From Camellia lanceoleosa (taxonomy: Eukaryota > Streptophyta > Magnoliopsida > Ericales > Theaceae): 64,000 nucleotides of DNA. The stretch spans positions 192,856,463 through 192,920,462 of the forward strand of contig CM045758.1 in assembly GCA_025200525.1 (NCBI GenBank), in the 5' to 3' direction. The notes beneath the pieces are model-generated. The model did not search any database and was not told the DNA's origin. It saw nothing but the letters and a program-made list of their open reading frames with translations. Within the stretch, counting starts at the first letter, position 1. Every line of letters begins with the position of its first letter. This document shows positions 37,301 to 46,622 of the stretch, one piece after another. The translations under genes were made by a program, and so were the position numbers.

Positions 37301-40300
37301 GCGTGAAGAACTCAACCCAACCGAGATAATTAAAGCCTCAACTCGATTGAGCCTTTCAAGCCTCAGCCAGACTGAGCGTGAAGAACTCAGCTCGACTGAG
37401 CCTTTCAAGCCTTAGCCAGACTGAGTATGAAGAACTCAGCCAGACTGAGATAACTAAATCCTTAGCCCAACTGAGCCCTTCAAGCCTCAGCCAGACTGAG
37501 TGTAAAGAACTCAGCCTGACTGAGATAACTAAAGCCTCAGCCCAACTGAGCCCTTTAAGCCTCAGTCAGATTGAGCGTGAAGAACTCAGCCAGACTGAGA
37601 TAACTCAGGCCTCAGCTCGTCTGAGCCCTTCAAGCCTCAGCCAGATTGAGCGTGAAAAACTTAGCCAGACTGAAATAACTAAAGACTCAGCCAAGGTTTT
37701 AAAAGCGGCAAGAATCACGTTAATAAGCAGGTAGCGGTTTTAGCCACACGATTGAGATTCGCAGTCGGGTGTGGCGGCTACCATATAGCGGTCAGAACGG
37801 TGCATAACAGAACGGTAACGGTTCACGACTGCTACATGAACGGTTCCAACCTATTTCTTTTGAAAAAACACACACCAAAAAAAAAAAAAAAAAAAAAAAG
37901 ACTTAATATGGGGGAAGAGGGATAGAGAGAAGAGGGAAAATAAAGAAAGAAAATGGAGGAGCAAGAGATAGAGAGAGAGAAGAGAGAAGATGAAGAACAT
38001 GTTATTGATTTGTTGAAGTTGTATGACCTATGTTATTCTATTCAACTGCTATCACTAAACCATTTTGTTCGTGTGTGTCTATCTATATATTGTTTGAAAA
38101 TAATAATAATAATAATAAGTGTGATCATTATCTATTTAGCTTGGTTAAAATATGTATATATATATATATATTTAGGCTCTTATTTATTCTCATACTTTTG
38201 TCATTGTTTATCTTATATATAATAGTTAGTGATTGATTTTTTGTATACTATAAAGTCATTAATTATTAAAATAAAATGTAAAAAATTCAGTTTATAGTGA
38301 TTTAAAAATATGAAATATATTGGATCATACTTAAAAATTTACAAAAATTTATCAATATTTATTTTTAATCCAATAAATATGATCATGGAAAAAAATATGC
38401 GTATCGGTAAGTTTTTTTCAAATTGTGCGAAAAATAAAAAAATTCACGGTTCGATTCATAGCAGAACTTACACCTTTACACCTTAGAATCAAGCATTCTC
38501 GCTGAATTCTGACGACCGCAACCGCTTTTCAGAACCTTGGCCTTAGCTCAACTGAGCCCTTCAAGTCTCAGCCAGACTGAGCATGAGGAATAGCTCAGAC
38601 AGTTTAGGTTAACTAAAGCCTCAACCCGACTAAGCCCCTCGAGTCTCAACCAGACTAGCGTGAAGAACTTAGCCAGTTTGAGCCAAAACTGGCCTCATCC
38701 AGACCAAGTATGCAATTACAATCAGTCGCTGCCAGACTCAGTTAAAATCAGTTCATAATTATCCACTTTTACTATTCGTACTATTTGTACAAGTTAGCAT
38801 GCTTGCCTATTTTTACCAAATTTATTAAATTTCATATTCCCAAATTTTTCTTACCCATTTTTATTTAATTCTACTCTGCCATTTTTACCATTTAAACTTT
38901 ACAAATCAAAGCAATAACAATAATAACAACAATAAGAAAACTCGTCATTTTATTAACAAACTTGCACTTTTATACAATTCATTACAGACCTTGCATGTAA
39001 AAAAAAAAAAAAACAAACAAAAACAAAATTTTTTACACTTCGTTACAAAGATTAATCCCCTTGTTAGAAGCAAGATCTTCCTCTCCAATCCCCTCATCCA
39101 AAGGGGTCTGGGTAATGTCGTCTTTCTCTACTTTCACGAGACTGAAGGCCACGCTTGGGAACAACCCTTGTGCCTTATACTTGAAGCTCATCTAGTTGCT
39201 ATCCCAATATTGGCTCATCTCATGCTTGTAGAAGTCTGACCGCTGAAAGCTTTGGATCACTTTTTTTTCGCTCCTACCTCCAGTGGCCACTCCTAACGGC
39301 CCAGCACCCCCTTACCCCTCATTCGCTAAGCTCCTGGCGACCGCGGCGTCAATGGCCATTTGGAATTCAACGGACCCCTTGAATTGCTCCACAGCCGCAC
39401 TGCATAAGTTGGGGTACGCCGCCCTCTCAGATGCCAATTTGGCCTTCTCTTCTGCCAGTGCCTTCTCCAATTCTGCGATCCAACCATCTGCCTCTTCTTT
39501 GCCATTGATTGCCTGGTCGAGCAAATCTTCGTTGTTGGAACGGGCCTCTTCCCATCTCTCATTGGCAGTGGTGCAGGCTTGTTGGACCAGGTCTAACTTC
39601 CTTTGCTCGCCCGCCAACTCGAACTCCAGTGATACCACCTTGTGGTGCTCCGCTTCCAGCTCTGATTTGGTCATGACGATCTCGGCGCTAGCATGCTTTG
39701 CCAAGTAGTTCTACACCACCGCCAGTACTTCCATCTTCTTTGCCCTTTGCGCATACTCCAGCCCCTTTGCACACGCACTCCGAGCAGCTTTCCTCCAGCA
39801 CGCTGTCTCAACCCTTAGGTTTTACAGCTGCACTTTCACCCCTTCCAACTGGGCCCTCAGCGGCTCTACCTCTACCTTCGCGCGCACTGCTTTATTCATC
39901 AGGGCAGCCGCTAAGGTTGCCGCCTCCATCTGGGCCGAGCAGAACCCTCTCAGGAGGTCCGCCTCTGTTAATCGAGCCATCGACCGCACGGCCGCATCCT
40001 CCACCACTCCAACGAGATGGTCGGTTGCGACTCTGGCTTTCCCTTTTTCTTCTGCTGATCGACCAACCACCATGCACACGTGGTACATGGTGGTCTTCAG
40101 TGCAGTACCCGTATTTGGCTTGTCCACCCCAACCTTCCCCTCTACAGGACTTGGGGCCACTTCTAATACAGGCCCCATCTTTAGTGTTTGCGCCCTTTGT
40201 TCTGGCTCCACCGCTTCCATCTCCATTTGGACACTTGGGCCCATCACTTCTTCCCCTACCACCCTTATCTCCCCCACCTCCACTTTTGGGGTTTCCTTCT

Positions 40301-43300
40301 CCTTCCCATCCTTCATCTTCTTCACAAGCGGACCCCCTCTCGCCCCCCTCCGCTGCTCTTTTTTTCTTTTTTTTCTTCAATATCGCCTCCACCTCCTGTT
40401 TGCTCTGCTCCTTAAGAGGATCCACTGGGGGCGGCAGTGGCGCAAAATCAGTTAGATCTTTGTCTCCCAACAGTTTGGGCCGTCGTCGGACCCGCTCCCT
40501 CATCACCAGTTTGGGCACAGGCCCCAACTGCATTTCCTTGTACTTGTCCGCCTTGGCGAACGCTCTCCACTCCTCCGCCTCCTCCGCCTTCCTCCTTGCC
40601 TCCAACTCCTTCCACGCAGGATCCTCCCTAGTTGGCAGCGGTCCCAGGTTCAAGGCAAACAGGGTTGAAGGTCGGATCAGGTCGTCCCACTTTGTACCCT
40701 TCTTCTCCTTCCACTCTTTCACCCGTTTCACCCTGTCCTCAGCCTCCGCGTCTAGCCTTGGCTCTACTGACTTTGTGGGGACTTTCCAAGTTGTGCGAAA
40801 CCCCCTTCTACCGTTCGCTGACACATAGAACCATCTCGGCCTCCACCCCTTCACCGAGGATGGTAAGCCGGCCACTAGACCTTAGCCCGCCACCGCCTAT
40901 AAGGTCACCCACGTTTCTTGTTGGCCAGAGGCCTTATAGCAAGAGAAGAATTCCTCCACCGTCATAGCTACCCCCCCGGTCGCCTGTGGCCATGCGATCG
41001 CGCATACCATTTGTATTTTCCATGCGTTGGGCATCAGCTGTCCTGGTGCCACCTCCAGTCGGTTCAGTAGGTCCACCACGATTTAGGGAAGCGGCAACCT
41101 CAGCCCCCCCGGGCAATGCCTCCTCATACAATGTGAATTCCGTCGGTCATGCATCCGATGCCCTCTCCTTTGACGTAGGCAACTTCAGATCTATCTCCGC
41201 CAAAATTTGGTACTTCCTTTGTACCTCCTCGAACTCCTTCGCCGTGAACGTAGACTTGTCAGCCTTGGTGTGCCAGTGGTCTGGTTCCACTTAGCTAATT
41301 GGCTTAGTGGCTATGATCATTGTCGCTGGGCGAGCCAGCGCCGGTTGCCCCGCCTTCCTTTCCTCCCCACTCTCTGCTCTGTATTGTTCGGCCAACTCCA
41401 CTGCGTCGTCCTCTCCCAATGCCTCTAGCCTCATAGCTGGCACTTCATCTCGAGCCATCCCTTCTACGTGTTTGCGTGTCGTTTCGGACGCTGGCACAAA
41501 GAAGTTCACAAAGTGTTGCAAAGGCGTGTCACACGAAACAAATGAGTTCTACTCTAGGATGTGTTGGTTTTTCGTGAAAAGGTAAGTAAAACGAATAACT
41601 CCAAATGCCCACGGTTTGCCTATATTCCAAGGTTCGAGATTAAATTTCGCCAGTTTGAAAATTTTCAAAAGTTTTCGCCCCCGCCTTTTCCACGTCCTAT
41701 ATGAGTCCTATCCTACCCCTTCATTTCCTGCTAACGCATCACCTCTCTTATCACGGGATCACGCCATGTGTACGACCACGATTCACTATCCTTTTTCCCT
41801 TCCTTGTCTATTCCACTTCACATCACCATGTGCCCCACCGCTCCTCGAGCCCCGCGCACCGCCACTTTCTCGCTTGGTCCCCCTTTATGGTCGACCCTCT
41901 TCTTACTCGGTCTTCTCGCTCAGTCCCTCTTTGTGGTCGACCCTTCTCTCGATCAGTCTTCTCACTCAATCCCCCTTGCAGTTGGCCCTCCTCTCGGTTG
42001 GTCTTCTCGCTCAGTCCCCTTTTGTGGTCGGCCTTCCTCTCGATCGGTCTTCTTTCCTGGTTGCCCTTCACGGTCAGCCCTTCTCTCACTCGGCCACCCA
42101 CAATCCCCGTCTTCTTTCTTATTCCCTTCGTTGGACTGAAGTTGCACTTGGGAATAGGGAACTACTGACATCGGTGGGCCCATAGAGGTTTTTGGCTAAC
42201 TACTTAGAGCCCAATACACGGTTTAAACACTAAAGCCCAACACTACTGGAACCCAACGTTACACCAAGAATCAATGGCATCTAAACACTTGTTAAGAGGA
42301 GAACCAGCCACGTAAGCAAACAAAGGTCCTACAGAGTTATTGCACCACACATCAGCCATTAATGAGGCCCCTACAACATTAAATGCGATAATCCCTTCAC
42401 GTCGCAGCAGGCAGCCTCACCATAAATAAGGCAAGCTAGAGTGTAGACTTTCGGCCAACATGACAGGTCGGAGTAGACAAGGAAATGATGAACAAAGGAT
42501 ATAAGGACGCTTTCAAGACACAAAAAGGTGAAGCGCCCTATCGTTATTCTCCTATCATTCGCCATTAACCCCTCTCTCTTCTAACTTGACCATTAGAGGG
42601 TCCGTTGGGGGACTCCCGTTTCCCACTGGGCTTTTGTGCAGGTACCCCGATGGGCTCAGTGATCAGGGAATGCCGTTGAAAGCATGGGCCTACGATTAGT
42701 AGTACCATCATTATTAAACTTATCAGCCATACAATAAAGCTTTGGGAATGAGTAAGCATAACAAAGATTAAGGCATGATGGGGGTCATGAATCGTAATCA
42801 ATTAATGGCCATTGCTGGTATACTAGAATGAACAAGCAAAAATCATTCCAAAAAATGCTGTGTTTCATCTTCTTTTTTTTTTCCTTTCACCCCCCTCTCT
42901 CTTTCAACAGGTTATTGTGTAAGATGTTAATTGAGTAGCCGTGCCTTTTGTGAAACAGTGAAAAAACTTTTATTTGGCTTCATGACAATGACATAAGTGC
43001 ACCATTTGATCTCCTCATAAACAAAATATAAGTTCTTTCACTTACCAAAAAAATTTAATAAAATAAGTTCTTTCAATTGTTGCATTGGCCATATTTGTGC
43101 ACTTTTCTCAACAAATTATGTTTCTTAAATATTAATCTAAAAAATTTCCTGATTGGAATTTGATTATGGCTGCAGGAGGATCGCCCGCTATTTGTCCAAT
43201 TCTGTGCAAATGATCCAGATACTTTGTTGGAAGCAGCAAGAAGAGTGGAACATTGTTGTGATTATGTCGATATTAATCTGGGGTAATGTGTTTGTTCCTT

Positions 43301-45272
43301 CACCTCTGATTCAAACTTGCATGGTAATATGTACTTGATATTAAAAAACGCTGCAACTTGAGGGACCCCCAAAATATCGAATATTTGTTAGCAGTTGATG
43401 TTACATATTTGATGCATAGGTGATTTTCCTACCAGTTCCAACTGCCTTTGTTACTTGTGGTGCTCCTTAATGGAAAAAAGGTTCAAAATTCATTGGATAA
43501 ATGTGCAAGAGATGCTTTTCATCAAACACAAGATCTAGGCTAGATTTCTACCTAACTTTGCTACTACTGACTTAGAAAGGAATTCCCAAACCATTATTGA
43601 TGTTATGAAATACTTTCTTCAACCATGATTAAAAGATAATATTAAAAATAGAATAAACCATAAATAATTCCATTGAACTTTAGAACTAAATTATAAATGC
43701 TCAAGTGTTATTAAACCTTCAGGCAATTTTGAAACTAGAACATGAGAAACTGTCTAATGGAAGGTCAAGGTCAGTTACAGATCTTGGGATAGGTTGTTAA
43801 ACAGTGAGATACATGCAATTACATATCAATTAATATGTTGAGTTTCCATTCATATTCCTGACATCTATAAGAGATTTGGTAAATATTTCAATACACAAAC
43901 AACTGTGTGTGATTGTGTGTTTGTGTAATGTTGAATATTATAGATGTTTTCCATGTTTTCAGTGATATTAAACTTGTTATTGAATGATACTATGTTCATT
44001 GATTTTTCTTTGTTTGCCGACTGTAATATACTTCCTGCACTAGACAAAGCATGTGCTCATTATGCACTCATCTATTTTACAATGTTTTGGTTATTACTTA
44101 ACAGTCTTCATTAACGCTTTCCCAAAATTCATAACAAAAACTCCATGATTGGTACCAGTATACTTTTTTCGACAAAGATTATATTAATATTGAATATATT
44201 TATTACAATCCATGTTACGGAACATTGATATGAAGGTCGATATGGAAGCTTTTTGCTTGTACACCTACTTCAACCATTACTAAAGATGTTAAGACTTGCT
44301 TGACACATTACTACCTATTGTGTTAATAATGAGCATTAGGTTGTGTTGTTATAATTAATACTTTGGTGTTTTATAGTCCGAATTGCCATTCAAATGGTAT
44401 CAATTATCCTTTATGCTGCACAGAACTGACAGTTTGAAATGGGCCTGTATCAGTTGTTTCTCGAGAGCATGCTCATGTCTTCCTGTGTTTCAGGCCGGTA
44501 ATTTCAAAAGCTTAACTAGATTTATGTTTACTTTATGTGCAGGTGTCCTCAGCGTATCGCTAAGCGGGGATACTATGGAGCTTTCTTAATGGATAATCTT
44601 TCTCTTGTTAAGTCACTGGTAGAAAAATTGGCTCTAAACCTTAATATCCCAGTATCATGCAAAATTCGCCTTTTCCCAGATTTACAAGATACAATAAACT
44701 ATGCTAGAATGTTGGAGGATGCTGGTTGCTCTCTCTTAGCAGTTCATGGCCGTACAAGAGACGAAAAAGATGGGAAGAAATTCCGGGCTGACTGGAATGC
44801 CATCAAGGCCGTTAGAAATGCTGTCAGAATTCCAGTCCTTGCCAATGGGAATGTTAGACACATGGGTGATGTCTATAGCTGTTTAAAAGAGACGGGAGCT
44901 GATGGGGTCCTCTCGGCGGAGTCTCTTCTTGAGAATCCAGCTCTCTTTGCTGGGTTTCGAACTGCTGAATGGGTATCAGGCAGCGAAGAAACCAATGAAG
45001 ACGGAAAACTAGACCAGGCTGATTTAACGGTAGAATATTTGAAACTCTGTGAGAAATATCCTATACCGTGGAGAATCGTCCGCTCTCATGTGCACAAGCT
45101 GCTGGGACAGTGGTTCAGGGTTCATCCGCATGTGAGAGAGGACCTGAACACGCAATCCATACTCACTTTTGAATTTCTTTATGAGATGGTCAATCGGCTT
45201 AGGGAGCTGGGCCTGAGGATACCCCTTTACACAAAAGATTCTTCTACATCTGCAAATGAAATTGGAGCATGA
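25329..45272 (+). CDS. DUS1: tRNA-dihydrouridine synthase, Dus1 type (DUS1-like)
   Basis: FMN/NADPH-dependent enzyme that reduces uridine to dihydrouridine in the D-loop of tRNA; eukaryotic Dus1 acts at U16/U17. Exons: 25329-25679 (117 codons), 43176-43282, 44543-45272; GT-AG introns in phases 0 and 2. The joined product is 395 aa. Seen: the FMN-site strand [15 protein letters not shown] (68-82), YTPMLHS (93-99), VQFCAND (124-130), catalytic Cys154 in [12 protein letters not shown], the KIR motif (193-195), HGRT (221-224) and ANGN (253-256), then the C-terminal helical tRNA-binding domain. The N-terminal ~50 residues are not conserved. The start ATG is the first in the frame. All key residues are present. 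Intron 1 is ~17.5 kb because of nested retrotransposon insertions; both splice sites read normally, so the gene may still be functional. Assignment to Dus1 rather than Dus2/3/4 rests on the [15 protein letters not shown] block and overall length. Confidence 0.95.
25680..26911 (+). other. DUS1 intron 1, 5' part, with a Tourist-like MITE
   Basis: GT donor at 25680. A ~376-bp element at 25775-26150 starts GAGCATCTCCGAC and ends GTTGGATGGTC (inverted repeats). It is flanked by TTA at 25772-25774 and 26151-26153. Its interior carries tgatgaaa and atgtccggcc blocks. The remaining sequence to 26911 shows no exon. Confidence 0.6.
26912..27818 (-). repeat. Tat LTR, inverted copy (left end)
   Basis: Begins TGATGGTACTACTAATCG, the exact reverse complement of the 3' LTR's end, and matches the reverse complement of about 41656-42710 along its length. 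The match includes the CG-rich gaccgagcgagaa/gggccgacc block, shortened here. It stops at gaaaattttcaaactg, where it joins a forward-oriented partial LTR. Confidence 0.88.
27819..28394 (+). repeat. Tat LTR, partial forward copy (5' LTR remnant)
   Basis: actgaagctgcacttggg through gattagcagtaccatca matches 42135-42710 of the 3' LTR (about 575 bp), so only the downstream part of the 5' LTR is present. It ends in CA directly before the PBS-like sequence. The upstream half is missing and replaced by the inverted copy. Confidence 0.88.
28395..28687 (+). pseudogene. Tat PBS/leader and gag fragment 1
   Basis: Directly after the LTR, ttggtgccgtttgtgggaa resembles the primer-binding site of Tat-type elements. 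A short gag N-terminal frame follows, reading [19 protein letters not shown], then [12 protein letters not shown], and stops at ctaactta. The last ~70 bp (tgctttgctccagcgaaacc...caagcccacctctctaac) recur at 31730-31855, on the far side of an inserted LTR. Confidence 0.75.
28879..29172. repeat. Array of CGCTCGAGCG palindromes
   Basis: About ten copies of cgctcgagcg or one-base variants (cttgagcg, ctcgagca) occur within ~300 bp, separated by 10-40 bp of T/G-rich sequence. The same array type occurs in the solo LTRs at 57528-57782 and 60309-60577. Confidence 0.85.
29815..30671. mobile_element. Non-autonomous hAT-like element, imperfect 8-bp TSD
   Basis: The left end CTTTGAAGCACCGACACG and the reverse complement of the right end, CTATGAAGTACAGACACG, are inverted repeats. 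Both ends are rich in cgtgtcc/ggacacg motifs. Flanks TTGTATGT (29807-29814) and CTGTATGT (30672-30679) match at 7 of 8 bases. The interior has GA- and CT-rich simple sequence (about 30009-30400). No transposase. Length 857 bp. Confidence 0.75.
30703..30874 (+). mobile_element. Tourist-like MITE, TSD TAA
   Basis: 172 bp, from GGGCTAGTTTGGCATAACC to GACATCCCAAACCAACCC, with TAA on both sides (30700-30702 and 30875-30877). The interior is the reverse complement of the copies at 22074 and 49079. It lies 31 bp after the hAT-like element, inside the nested LTR. Confidence 0.9.
31730..33290 (+). pseudogene. Tat gag fragment 2 (retrotransposon gag domain, zinc knuckle remnant)
   Basis: Begins with the second copy of the gctttgctccagcgaaacctc segment. 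A frame from ~32032 reads [23 protein letters not shown] (capsid-like region), shifts frame near 32300, and continues with [20 protein letters not shown] and [14 protein letters not shown] near 32404-32520, typical of the Retrotrans_gag family. Near 32880 the sequence [19 protein letters not shown] is the Tat nucleocapsid region in which the usual first Cys is replaced. Several in-frame stops are present. Non-functional. Confidence 0.85.
33290..37073 (+). pseudogene. Tat pol: protease, reverse transcriptase, two RNase H domains, integrase
   Basis: Protease: [16 protein letters not shown] near 33376-33423, with a DNG active site as is usual in Tat. Reverse transcriptase: 33940-34700, with [12 protein letters not shown] and the catalytic YVDDM at 34507-34521. 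First RNase H: about 34890-35300 ([19 protein letters not shown]). Second, archaeal-like RNase H: about 35360-35720 ([38 protein letters not shown]). Integrase: HHCC-type zinc finger near 35995-36150, [14 protein letters not shown] near 36228, and a C-terminal [10 protein letters not shown]...AKWEGPYVV, ending [10 protein letters not shown] before TGA at 37071-37073. There are stops (for example at 34204 and 34366) and several frameshifts. The chain is not functional. Confidence 0.92.
37255..37690 (+). repeat. Tandem repeats with CTCAGCCAGACTGAG core, first block
   Basis: Units of roughly 65-70 bp built from ctcagccagactgag, cgtgaagaactcagcc and ataactaaagcctcagcc. The core is an imperfect palindrome (CTCAG...CTGAG). 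The array lies in the 3' untranslated part of the Tat element and resumes after an inserted element at 38540-38720. It reads open as Ser/Glu-rich [23 protein letters not shown] units, probably because the unit lacks stops in that frame. Tat/Ogre 3' regions are known to contain such arrays. Confidence 0.9.
37692..38539. mobile_element. Non-autonomous hAT-like element splitting the tandem array
   Basis: Starts CAAGGTTTTAAAAGCGG and ends in the reverse complement of CAAGGTTCTGAAAAGCGG. Flanking octamers GACTCAGC (37684-37691) and GCCTTAGC (38540-38547) match at 6 of 8, though both lie in repeat units. Both ends carry acggt/ccgct and gcggtt motifs. AT-rich centre, no transposase. Length 848 bp. 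Confidence 0.78.
38540..38720 (+). repeat. Tandem repeats with CTCAGCCAGACTGAG core, second block
   Basis: Continuation of the array at 37255-37690 beyond the inserted element, in more diverged form (ctcaactgagcccttcaag, ctcagccagactgagc, ctcaaccagactagcg). Confidence 0.85.
38721..39279. other. Tat 3' region spacer
   Basis: AT-rich, with aataacaataataacaacaa and an A-rich tract near 38999-39027. No coding or RNA signal. It lies between the tandem array and the end of the antisense ORF. Confidence 0.5.
39280..41560 (-). pseudogene. Antisense ORF of the Tat element (PF04195-like, putative gypsy-type transposon protein)
   Basis: On the minus strand, fragments in shifting frames read in order from 41560 down: [20 protein letters not shown] (41521-); [11 protein letters not shown] (about 41130); [20 protein letters not shown] then [20 protein letters not shown] (41079-40900); [18 protein letters not shown] and [20 protein letters not shown] (40840-40640); a Lys/Glu/Gly-rich linker; and a coiled-coil tail with [19 protein letters not shown] (39704-39312). 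The YEEAL...GQL.PNAW block is the hallmark of the plant 'putative gypsy-type transposon' family found antisense in Tat elements. Its function is unknown. Frameshifts and stops (for example near 40890) make it inactive. Confidence 0.82.
41656..42710 (+). repeat. Tat 3' LTR (forward)
   Basis: Matches the inverted copy (26912-27818) and, over its last ~575 bp, the partial forward copy. It ends TACCATCA. The left boundary is uncertain; TGAAAATTTTCAAAAG at 41656 is the last point shared with the left copy. It contains a ~300-bp CT/G-rich block with repeated cttctcgctcagtccc and gtggtcg(a/g)cc units (about 41880-42090). Confidence 0.82.
42711..43175 (+). other. DUS1 intron 1, 3' part
   Basis: Host intron sequence resumes after the retrotransposon. 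It ends with a T-rich stretch and the acceptor gctgcag at 43169-43175, before the exon coding [13 protein letters not shown]. Confidence 0.7.
43283..44542 (+). other. DUS1 intron 2
   Basis: 1260-bp phase-2 intron from GTAATG to atgtgcag. AT-rich, with no recognised insertion or exon. Confidence 0.8.
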
Positions 45273-45594
45273 ATTGCACCGTTGCAAAATTAGTAGTATA
45301 AAAGTTGCAGCTAGCTGCAGTTCGGATAATTGACCTGCGTTCTTATGCAAAAGCACCGAAGCAGGTTAGCTCTTACTTAACTTATCATTCTTTCAGTATG
45401 AGAGAGTATAACTTGTCAAATTGTATCAATTGATATACTTAGCTGATTAAATGAAGTCAGAGGATGTATGGACTAAAGAACAGCCAATTTTTTATAGGTC
45501 AACTCATTTTATCTGGTGATTAGAAACTGTGGTCACTGTTATAAGCTTCACTTTGTTGGGACAGTTACTATTTTTTTTTATTATTTAAAACTTA
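45273..45594 (+). other. DUS1 3' UTR / downstream
   Basis: Follows the TGA stop. No poly-A signal is unambiguous. Confidence 0.4.
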
Positions 45595-46015
45595 CAGCTT
45601 GTTTGTTTTCATTTTTCAAAAAACACTTTTTAGAAAATTCTACTTTCTTATTTTCCGTATTTCTTTGTTTTTACTGAATTTTTTTAATATTTTAAGCAAT
45701 TTTTTTACTTTTTAGACACACCTAACATAAATATACCTAAAAAGTAAAAAAATTGTAATTTTTTTTAAAAAATTCACTAAATACCAAAAAATATAAAAAA
45801 AAAATATAAAAATTCAGTACATTTTTTGTATTTTTATGTATTTATTAATTTTTTAAAATATTTTTTCACAAATTTTTTATTTTTTAGATACATCTAACTA
45901 AGATGCATCTAAAAAAGTAAAAAAAATATTTAAAATTTTAAAAATATTCACTAAAAACAAAAGAATACAAAAACCAAAAAATTCGATTTTCAAAAAACTT
46001 AAACCAAACACACTG
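45595..46015. mobile_element. MITE with long inverted ends (about 420 bp)
   Basis: The left end CAGCTTGTTTGTTTTCATTT and the reverse complement of the right end, CAGTGTGTTTGGTTTAAGTT, are inverted repeats, followed on both arms by long A/T runs. TTA precedes the left end, but AAT follows the right, so a 3-bp duplication is not clean. Repeated ttttagacacacctaac / ttttagatacatctaac blocks lie inside. Confidence 0.6.
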
Positions 46016-46622
46016 AATGACTTTTTGCTTTGATCAAAATGGGCAAAATGCGTTTTTTTACCCATTTAATGTGCAGTCATTGGATTCAAGATGTATTTGA
46101 AGGTTGGTTATATCTAGTAGATCTGATTATCCATTTTGTGCAAGTTTTCTCATATATTGGGCTAGTAAGCGAACATTGTTATCAGATATGATTTATTGCT
46201 ATGAGAAAGTAGTATGAATATGTTATTCTTCCATAATTTTTATATATACTAGTGTATCAGAACGATATGACTGTACCATTTTTTGTAATTAAAAAGCATC
46301 ATGATAGGTTTTTTTTTTTTGTATTAATGTTATAGACCCACAACCCAATCACATTATTTTGTATAAACTCTTTTTTTTTTTTTTTGGTATAACAATAATC
46401 TTTGTGTTGAATAGAACTATAGAATTTTTGTATGGAATGTGATCTTTAATCAGTCTTTCATTTCAAATAAAAAAGCTCACCACTGTGGCTCATAATTAAA
46501 AAATGTCATAATCACAACATTCTGAATGAGTTTGTTGTGTAATATTTTTTGTCTATGGATCATTTCTTTCATTGTATATTGTTCTATATTGCTTGATTCT
46601 AGGAAAATTATTCAATAGTCTT
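46016..46622. other. Gene-free stretch
   Basis: AT-rich with T runs (46311-46320, 46372-46385). No feature supported. Confidence 0.4.

Larger units (their letters stand above)
26912..42710 (+). mobile_element. Degenerate Tat-lineage Ty3/gypsy LTR retrotransposon in DUS1 intron 1
   Basis: Order: inverted LTR (26912-27818), partial forward LTR (27819-28394), PBS-like ttggtgccgtttgtggg at 28396, gag, protease, reverse transcriptase, RNase H, a second (archaeal-like) RNase H, integrase (to 37073), tandem-repeat 3' region, antisense ORF (41560-39280, minus), forward 3' LTR (about 41656-42710). Dual RNase H plus an antisense ORF before the 3' LTR is characteristic of the Tat lineage. Flanking 5-mers are GTATT (26907-26911) and TTATT (42711-42715), a 4/5 match consistent with a target duplication. 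All ORFs carry stops and frameshifts, so it is inactive. It carries later insertions at 28688-31729 and 37692-38539. Confidence 0.9.

Noticed and set aside
37378..37734. 118-codon repetitive Ser/Glu protein
   Set aside because: Translation of the tandem array in the element's 3' region; no start context or continuation, so treated as a repeat, not a gene.
39698..40828. 376-codon proline/serine-rich + strand frame
   Set aside because: Reverse-strand shadow of the Tat antisense ORF, whose minus-strand translation has the recognisable PF04195-type motifs.
41616..42185. 189-codon + strand frame, and overlapping frames, in the LTR
   Set aside because: Lies in the LTR's CT-rich repeat block and is matched by an equally open antisense frame; LTRs do not encode proteins.
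45024..45356. 110-codon minus-strand frame
   Set aside because: Antisense shadow of the last DUS1 exon.
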